From Acrocarpospora pleiomorpha (lineage in GTDB: Bacteria; Actinomycetota; Actinomycetes; Streptosporangiales; Streptosporangiaceae): a stretch of DNA of 64,000 nucleotides. Below the pieces are notes generated by a model. The model saw only the letters and a list, made by a program, of their open reading frames with translations, did not search any database and was not told the origin of the DNA. Where the stretch lies: the NCBI RefSeq assembly GCF_009687885.1, contig NZ_BLAF01000047.1, forward strand, positions 34,217 through 98,216, given 5' to 3'. The stretch's first letter is position 1. Each line of letters opens with the position of its first letter. Below are positions 59,334 through 64,000 of this stretch, piece by piece. Position numbers and translations under genes: made by a program.

Positions 59334-60161
59334 TCAGAAGTGGTAGCCGCCGCCGCAGACGACGGTCTCCCCGCTGATGTAGTCGGATTCCGGCGCGCAG
59401 AACAGGTACACCGCTCCGGCCGCCTCCTCCGGGGTGCCGGCCCGGCCCAGCGGGATGGCGGCCTCCAGTTCCGACACCCGCTCGTCCGGCATGCCGACCC
59501 TGACCTCGTGCCCCGCCACGGTGATGTGGCCGTCGTCGACCGACCTGGCCTGGGTCAGCCGGGTCTGGATGAAGCCGAACGCGACCGCGTTGACGGTCAC
59601 CTGGTAGCGGCCCCACTCCTTGGACAGGGTCTTGGTCAGCCCGACCACGGCGGCCTTGGCGCTGGAATAGTTGACCTGGCCGGGATTGCCGTCCAAGCCG
59701 GAGATCGAGGAGATGTTGACCACCTTGCGGGTGCGCGTGACACCGGCCTCCCGCTCCGCCCGGTGCAGGCCGCTGATCACCGGCTGAGCCGCGCGCAGGA
59801 TCCGGAACGGCGCGGTCACGTGCACGGCCAGCATGGCCTCCCACTGCTCGTCGGTCATCCGCTGGATCACCCCGTCCCAGGTGTAACCGGCGTTGTTGAC
59901 GATGATGTCCAGCGCGCCGAACCGGTCCACCGCGGTGCGCACGAACCGGGGCGCGAACTCCTCGTCGGTGACGCTGCCCACCACCGCGACCCCGCTCGCG
60001 CCGGCCTTGCCGATCGTCTCCAGCGTGTCGTGGGCCGCGTCGGCGTCGATGTCGTTCACCACGACCCGGGCGCCCTCGGCGGCCAGCTTGAGGGCGATCG
60101 CCCGCCCGATTCCCTGCCCCGCCCCGGTGACCAGGGCCACCCTGCCGTCGATGGAGCCCAT
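59334..60161 (-). CDS. SDR-family 3-oxoacyl-ACP reductase-like dehydrogenase
   Basis: 275 residues from ATG 60161 (MGSIDGRVALVTGAGQGIGRAIALKLAAEGARVVVNDID). NNAGYTWDG, Ser in VVNISSISGL, Tyr-x3-Lys in VNYSSAKAAVVGLTKTLSKEWG, C-terminal YISGETVVCGGGYHF. It is 163 bp from the operon head, on the same strand, with its own divergent control region shared with a TetR. Likely to oxidise a 3-hydroxyacyl-CoA from the neighbouring pathway. The 163 bp in between hold the operon control site and nothing else I recognise. Confidence 0.9.
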   Translation of the reverse strand: MGSIDGRVALVTGAGQGIGRAIALKLAAEGARVVVNDIDADAAHDTLETIGKAGASGVAVVGSVTDEEFAPRFVRTAVDRFGALDIIVNNAGYTWDGVIQRMTDEQWEAMLAVHVTAPFRILRAAQPVISGLHRAEREAGVTRTRKVVNISSISGLDGNPGQVNYSSAKAAVVGLTKTLSKEWGRYQVTVNAVAFGFIQTRLTQARSVDDGHITVAGHEVRVGMPDERVSELEAAIPLGRAGTPEEAAGAVYLFCAPESDYISGETVVCGGGYHF

Positions 60162-60184
60162 CGGCCTCAATCCTCTGTCTGTTG

Positions 60185-60203
60185 ACTTAACGGTCGCTAA
60201 AGT
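60185..60203 (+). promoter_or_regulatory. 19-bp palindrome between SDR and TetR genes
   Basis: ACTTAACGGTCGCTAAAGT (60185-60203) has the dyad core TTAnCG / CGnTAA and lies in the 107-bp divergent region. TTGACT (60183-60188) overlaps it on the plus strand and could be a -35 for the tetR gene. It is the probable operator of TetR 60269-60865. Confidence 0.6.
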
Positions 60204-60268
60204 AACTCGGGCCGCGTCGACGCACAAGACCGGTTAGCCTTCAACCCTTGAGAGGAGTGACGACCCGG

Positions 60269-60865
60269 ATGGCGCACTGGCGGCACTACCCCCCGCTGGA
60301 CCTGCCGCCCATCCTCCGCGGCGCGCTGGAGGTCTTCACCGCCCGCGGCTACCACGGCAGCTCGGTCCGCGAACTCGCGACCCACGCCGGGGTCACCGTG
60401 CCGGGCCTGTACTACCACTACCCCAGCAAGCAGGCGATCCTGGTCGCCCTCCTGGACGCCTGCGTCGGCGAGCTGCTGTCCCGCGCCAGCACCGCCCACG
60501 ACGAAGCCGACCCCACCCCCCGGGCCCGCTTCGCCGACATCGTCGAGAGCATCGTCCTCACGGTCACCCACCGCTCATCCCTGACCGTGCTCGACTCCGA
60601 ACTCCGCTACCTGGAACCCGAAAGCCGCCGCCACTACGCCGCGGCCCGCAAACAACTGGAGAACCTGCTCCTCGGCGTGGTCCGCGCGGGCCACCAGTCC
60701 CGGGCCTTCGACGTCTCCTCCCCGGAAGACACCACCCGCGCCCTGCTCGGCATGTTCCAGGCCATCGTCACCTGGTACGACCCGGCGGGCCCGCTCACCC
60801 CACCCGAAATCGCCGCCCGCTACCGCACGATCGCCCTGCGCACCGTCGGCGCCCAGGACCGCTGA
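60269..60865 (+). CDS. TetR-family regulator (FadR/KstR2-like), divergent from SDR
   Basis: 198 residues from ATG 60269 (GGAG 11 bp upstream; GTG 60257 is an alternative). DNA-binding part PPILRGALEVFTARGYHGSSVRELATHAGVTVPGLYYHYPSKQAILVALLDACVGELLSRA; C-terminal domain HRSSLTVLDSELRYLEPESRRHYAAARKQLENLLLGVVRAGHQSRAFDVSSPEDTTRALLGMFQ as in acyl-CoA-responsive TetRs. Probably controls itself, the divergent SDR and perhaps the nearby operon. Confidence 0.9.
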   Translation: MAHWRHYPPLDLPPILRGALEVFTARGYHGSSVRELATHAGVTVPGLYYHYPSKQAILVALLDACVGELLSRASTAHDEADPTPRARFADIVESIVLTVTHRSSLTVLDSELRYLEPESRRHYAAARKQLENLLLGVVRAGHQSRAFDVSSPEDTTRALLGMFQAIVTWYDPAGPLTPPEIAARYRTIALRTVGAQDR

Positions 60866-60872
60866 CGATCGG

Positions 60873-60912
60873 GGCGCCGACCGGGCCACGAGTACGCGTT
60901 CCGGTCGGCGCC
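60873..60912. terminator. 12-bp perfect stem between convergent genes
   Basis: GGCGCCGACCGG (60873-60884) and CCGGTCGGCGCC (60901-60912) are perfect inverted copies around a 16-nt loop, filling the gap between the TetR stop (60865) and the lectin stop (60920). A bidirectional terminator is the natural reading; no T-tract follows. Confidence 0.7.
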
Positions 60913-60919
60913 TTGGAAC

Positions 60920-61498
60920 CTAGAACTGCGGCATGTCGAAGTACAGCTCCTGCTCGACGCCGTCGAACTGCTGGGTCAGCACGCGGCCGTCGGCGATCGG
61001 CAGCTTGGCGCTGGCGTACAGCTTGCTCCACTCGTTCTTCAGGGCCCATCTGCCGTTCTTGGGTGGCGTGAACCACTGCTGACTCGGGCTGCCGTCGCAC
61101 TGGCGGATCGCCAGGTCGGCTCCAATGGCCTTGGAGTCGTTGAGGACGTCGAGGCAGCCCCCGTTGTGGCTTTCCACGAAGTACGCGCCCGGGTTGCTCG
61201 GCACCGGCGTGAAGTGCCAGAGCACGTGCACGTAGAACGGGTTGATCGTCGTCGGCATGTTCCAGAGTTTGGTCCGGATGGCGTCCGTGCCGAACTTCGC
61301 CGTCACGGTCAGCCCGCTGTTCTTGATCCACCAAAGCGCCGGATCCGTGGGCGGCAGTGCCGCGGCGGCGGCCGGTTCCGGAGCCCCGGCCTGGGCGGCC
61401 TGGGCGGTCCCCGTCGCCGCCAGGCACAGCCCGGCGGCCAGCAGAGCGGCCGAAGCCATCCCGCCGACACGCCCGAACGCGTAGTGCTTGCGCTTCAT
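60920..61498 (-). CDS. Small secreted ricin-type lectin-like protein
   Basis: 192 residues from ATG 61498 (GGGGAGAG upstream). A basic Sec signal peptide runs to about residue 35 (MASAALLAAGLCLAATGTAQAAQA). The mature part includes a ricin B-like unit GCLDVLNDSKAIGADLAIRQCDGSPSQQWFTPPKNGRWALKN, with the QxW-type motif and two cysteines that could pair; the N-terminal segment PALWWIKNSGLTVTAKFG is unassigned. Only one clear beta-trefoil unit is present, so sugar binding is uncertain. Probably extracellular. Confidence 0.75.
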   Translation of the reverse strand: MKRKHYAFGRVGGMASAALLAAGLCLAATGTAQAAQAGAPEPAAAAALPPTDPALWWIKNSGLTVTAKFGTDAIRTKLWNMPTTINPFYVHVLWHFTPVPSNPGAYFVESHNGGCLDVLNDSKAIGADLAIRQCDGSPSQQWFTPPKNGRWALKNEWSKLYASAKLPIADGRVLTQQFDGVEQELYFDMPQF

Positions 61499-61665
61499 TT
61501 CTCTCCCCGTGACGAGGCCGGAGCCTTGTGCCCCGGCGACGGCACTGAGTAGACCGGTAGTTTGCGCCGCGTAGTACGCAGAATTACCGGGAAGCGGTAG
61601 AGGAATTGGCCGTGGTGTTCTGGAGATTCACCGGTGGGACCCGCACGCGGTCCGCGGGTGAGGTC

Positions 61666-62301
61666 CTATTCGGGCCAGTCGGAATCGCGGATCACTTCGA
61701 CGAAGTCGGTGTGCTTGAATCCGGGGACGAAGTGTTCGAGGACGTCGGCGTTCATCGTGCCGAACGTGGTGTCGGGCCTATCCTTGAATCCGTCGGTGAA
61801 GGCCTGGAGAATGCGATTCTTGAAGTCCGGCCGTGGATGCGCCGCGACGACCGCGTCGATGTCCTCCTTGGCCAGTTCGCCGTAGCCGAAGCCGAGCACG
61901 TCGGTCTCGACACCGGCGGTCACCAGCGCCACCTCGGGCTCCAGCCGGTACGGCACTTCCGGCGTCGTGTGCAGCGCGATGGCCTCCCACACCTTGCGCA
62001 CGTCGATTTCCGGCACATTGCGCGAGGCGAGAAAGCGACGTGCCGCGTCAGCGCCGTCAAGCTCAAAACGCTGGTCACTGCGGTGGCCCTCGGCCAGGCC
62101 GAGATCGTGGAACATCGCACCGACGTACAACAGCTCAGCGTCGGGTTTGAGACCAAGCCGTTTCCCCTGCAAGGACCCGAAGAAATACACCCGCCGGGAG
62201 TGGTCGTACAGCAGCGGAGGTTCCGCTTCCCGGATGAACTCGGTGGCCTCTCGCGCCAGCATCGAATCGGGAACGGCTACACCCGCGATCTTCTCGGTCA
62301 T
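61666..62301 (-). CDS. HD-domain hydrolase-like protein
   Basis: 211 residues from ATG 62301 (GAGGGGCG upstream). HD-fold metal motifs: H in LLYDHSRRVYFFG, the HD pair in VGAMFHDLGLAEGHRSD and a later His in AIALHTTPEV. The arrangement matches small HD proteins related to cyanamide hydratase and other phosphohydrolase-like enzymes. The substrate is unknown and no partner gene is adjacent. Confidence 0.85.
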   Translation of the reverse strand: MTEKIAGVAVPDSMLAREATEFIREAEPPLLYDHSRRVYFFGSLQGKRLGLKPDAELLYVGAMFHDLGLAEGHRSDQRFELDGADAARRFLASRNVPEIDVRKVWEAIALHTTPEVPYRLEPEVALVTAGVETDVLGFGYGELAKEDIDAVVAAHPRPDFKNRILQAFTDGFKDRPDTTFGTMNADVLEHFVPGFKHTDFVEVIRDSDWPE

Positions 62302-62497
62302 GAACGCCCCTCTCGGGATCATGTCAGAGACACTTTCACCCTCTCAAACGTGGATGAGGATGTCCCGCCGCATGGCACACAATTTCCACAGCCGTGTAGA
62401 TGGCATGGGACGCGTGCAAAGGAAATGGGCGAGATCACAGGTTCCAGATTCCTTTGCCCAGCGTGGTGAGCCCGAGAACCGCCTCCCTGGGCAGGCT

Positions 62498-62654
62498 GCG
62501 CGAGGACGGCTTCGGCGGGGTGCGCCTGTGGACGCTGCGCGACACACCCCAGTCGCGCCGCTTCTACGCCAAGAGTGGCTTCACCGAGTCGGGTGTGGTT
62601 CGCGGGCACGGCAACCCGATCGAGCAGGTTGAGTACGAGATCATCGCTCGCTGA
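62498..62654 (+). pseudogene. GNAT acetyltransferase C-terminal remnant
   Basis: The frame ending at 62654 encodes LREDGFGGVRLWTLRDTPQSRRFYAKSGFTESGVVRGHGNPIEQVEYEI, the last third of a GNAT enzyme (strand, alpha-4 and the RRFYxKxGF end). The acetyl-CoA loop and the rest of the domain are missing; the 5' sequence (62344-62497) has no matching frame. A start at 62400 would add unrelated residues. A gene fragment left by deletion. Confidence 0.65.
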
Positions 62655-62657
62655 TAT

Positions 62658-63242
62658 TCACCGGAAGACGCAGGTCAGGGCGCGGTGCAGGGTGGTGGCG
62701 AAGGGTTCGGGGTTGCCGGGCTGGAGCCAGTGGCGTCCTGCGACGCGGATGGCGCCGGCGATCGCGGCGGCTGTGACGGCGGGGAACATGTCGTGGGCGG
62801 GGTCGGTGCCGGTGCGTGTGGCGATCGCCTCGGCGAGTGGGGACTCGGCCATGCTGAACGCCTTCAGGGCCTCGCCCTCCAGTTCGGGGGTCGACATGAT
62901 CATGGACAGGCCGGCTCTGTCGGGTTCGGGGTTGGTGTAGAGCTCGATCACGGCCGCGATGACGGCCTGGTCGAGTGGCTCGTCGGCGGGGCGGGAGCGC
63001 AGTGCCTGGCCCACGCGCCTGGACTGGTCGGCCTGGAAGGCGCAGATCGCCTCCGCCCTGCTGGAGAAGTAGTTGTTGTAGGTCCGGGGTGAGACTCCCG
63101 CGGCCGTGGCGATGTCATGGACGCGGACCAGGGCCAGCCCGTGGGGGCCTTGCTCGATGGCCAGACGCAGGGCGGCATGGCTGATCGCCTCCCTGGTGGC
63201 CTGGCTGTTGCGTGCCCGGAGGTCCATGGCGTCGTCGTTCAT
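62658..63242 (-). CDS. TetR-family regulator next to groEL
   Basis: 194 residues: NSQATREAISHAALRLAIEQGPHGLALVRVHDIATAAGVSPRTYNNYFSSRAEAICAFQADQSRRVGQAL, then a TetR C-terminal domain of the MftR-like type (ELEGEALKAFSMAESPLAEAIATRTGTDPAHDMFPAVTAAAIAGAIRVAGRHWLQPGN). ATG 63242. It is divergent from groEL, but groEL has its own CIRCE-like site, so control of groEL by this protein is doubtful. The repeats at 63263-63292 are its likely operator. Confidence 0.88.
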   Translation of the reverse strand: MNDDAMDLRARNSQATREAISHAALRLAIEQGPHGLALVRVHDIATAAGVSPRTYNNYFSSRAEAICAFQADQSRRVGQALRSRPADEPLDQAVIAAVIELYTNPEPDRAGLSMIMSTPELEGEALKAFSMAESPLAEAIATRTGTDPAHDMFPAVTAAAIAGAIRVAGRHWLQPGNPEPFATTLHRALTCVFR

Positions 63243-63262
63243 GAGGGCAATCCTACCGATAT

Positions 63263-63292
63263 TGCGTGGCGCGCACTATATGCGTGACGCGC
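63263..63292 (-). promoter_or_regulatory. Tandem 12-bp repeats upstream of tetR
   Basis: TGCGTGGCGCGC (63263-63274) and TGCGTGACGCGC (63281-63292) differ by one base, 18 bp apart start to start, with the whole stretch also roughly symmetrical (TTGCGT ... ACGCGCAA). They lie 21-50 bp before the TetR start codon. Confidence 0.5.
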
Positions 63293-63320
63293 AAGTTGTG
63301 AGTAGAGTGCGGGGAGCGCC

Positions 63321-63345
63321 TGGCACTCGTGCCTGGAGAGTGCCA
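63321..63345 (+). promoter_or_regulatory. CIRCE-like HrcA operator upstream of groEL
   Basis: TGGCACTC (63321-63328), 9 bp, GAGTGCCA (63338-63345). The CIRCE consensus is TTAGCACTC-N9-GAGTGCTAA; the spacing and the GCACTC/GAGTGC cores match exactly, with TGG/CCA in place of TTA/TAA. It lies 93-117 bp before the groEL ATG, so groEL should be HrcA-repressed and heat-induced. Confidence 0.88.
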
Positions 63346-63437
63346 ACCACTAGGCGTGCCGGGACGGCGAGGTCCGTCAGTGGGCCGTCCGTCGCGGGCG
63401 CCGTCCCGGAGACCCCCGATCACGAGCAGGAGCAGGA

Positions 63438-64000
<563 letters not shown>

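Overview
The window is high-GC DNA with mostly short intergenic gaps, many start/stop overlaps (ATGA, GTGA, TGATG) and frequent GTG starts. The gene set (LuxR/NarL two-component pairs, a CHAT/TPR protein, a P450 with a small ferredoxin, a biotin carboxylase-BCCP fusion, a stand-alone groEL behind a CIRCE-like site, many TetR regulators) points to a spore-forming actinomycete. Streptosporangiaceae is my best guess, but that is inference. I see no rRNA, tRNA, CRISPR array or insertion sequence.

Layout. 1-4754 (minus): a glutamine synthetase-like / GlxBCD / FAD-oxidoreductase operon of the N-methylglutamate-synthase type, cut by the left edge. 4857-6970 (plus): a tetR-ferredoxin-P450 operon with a good, apparently leaderless promoter. 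6977-9354: an aldehyde dehydrogenase divergent from an XRE-type regulator around a long inverted repeat. 9360-16306 (minus): a 1,231-residue TPR-CHAT protein, a beheaded marR remnant, a DHA2 exporter with its MarR, and an SGNH hydrolase. 16381-22254: an intact two-component system divergent from an ABC ATPase/FtsX pair, followed by a decayed patch (frameshifted permease, frameshifted response regulator, kinase/ABC fusion remnant). 22348-31983: secreted SGNH hydrolase, large catalase, ArsR/SRPBCC pair, TetR/quinone-oxidoreductase pair and a LAL regulator.

32004-37894 (minus) is a complete malonate decarboxylase operon, mdcABCDEGH, without a recognisable transporter. 37940-42807 holds a GNAT enzyme, a biotin-dependent acyl-CoA carboxylase (two subunits) and its divergent TetR.

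42785-59170 (minus) is the most interesting part: 14 head-to-tail genes with gaps of 31 bp or less, apparently one operon. It encodes a ribose-type ABC importer in which one permease is fused to an SMP-30/strictosidine-synthase-like hydrolase, a second propeller protein with altered metal-site motifs, an acyl-CoA ligase, an acyl-CoA dehydrogenase, an APH-like kinase, SDR, CaiB-type enzyme, a fused E1 alpha-beta dehydrogenase, an MDR dehydrogenase, a half-MDR protein and an internal TetR. My working model is uptake and ring opening of a lactone (or similar ester), CoA activation, and removal of the hydroxyl by phosphorylation and elimination as in levulinate/4-hydroxyacid (LvaA/LvaC, ACAD10/11) metabolism. 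An SDR (59334-60161) and a divergent TetR (60269-60865) with its own palindrome stand next to the operon head.

60920-64000 carries a small secreted ricin-type lectin, an HD-domain protein, a GNAT remnant, a TetR and the start of groEL, which runs off the right edge.
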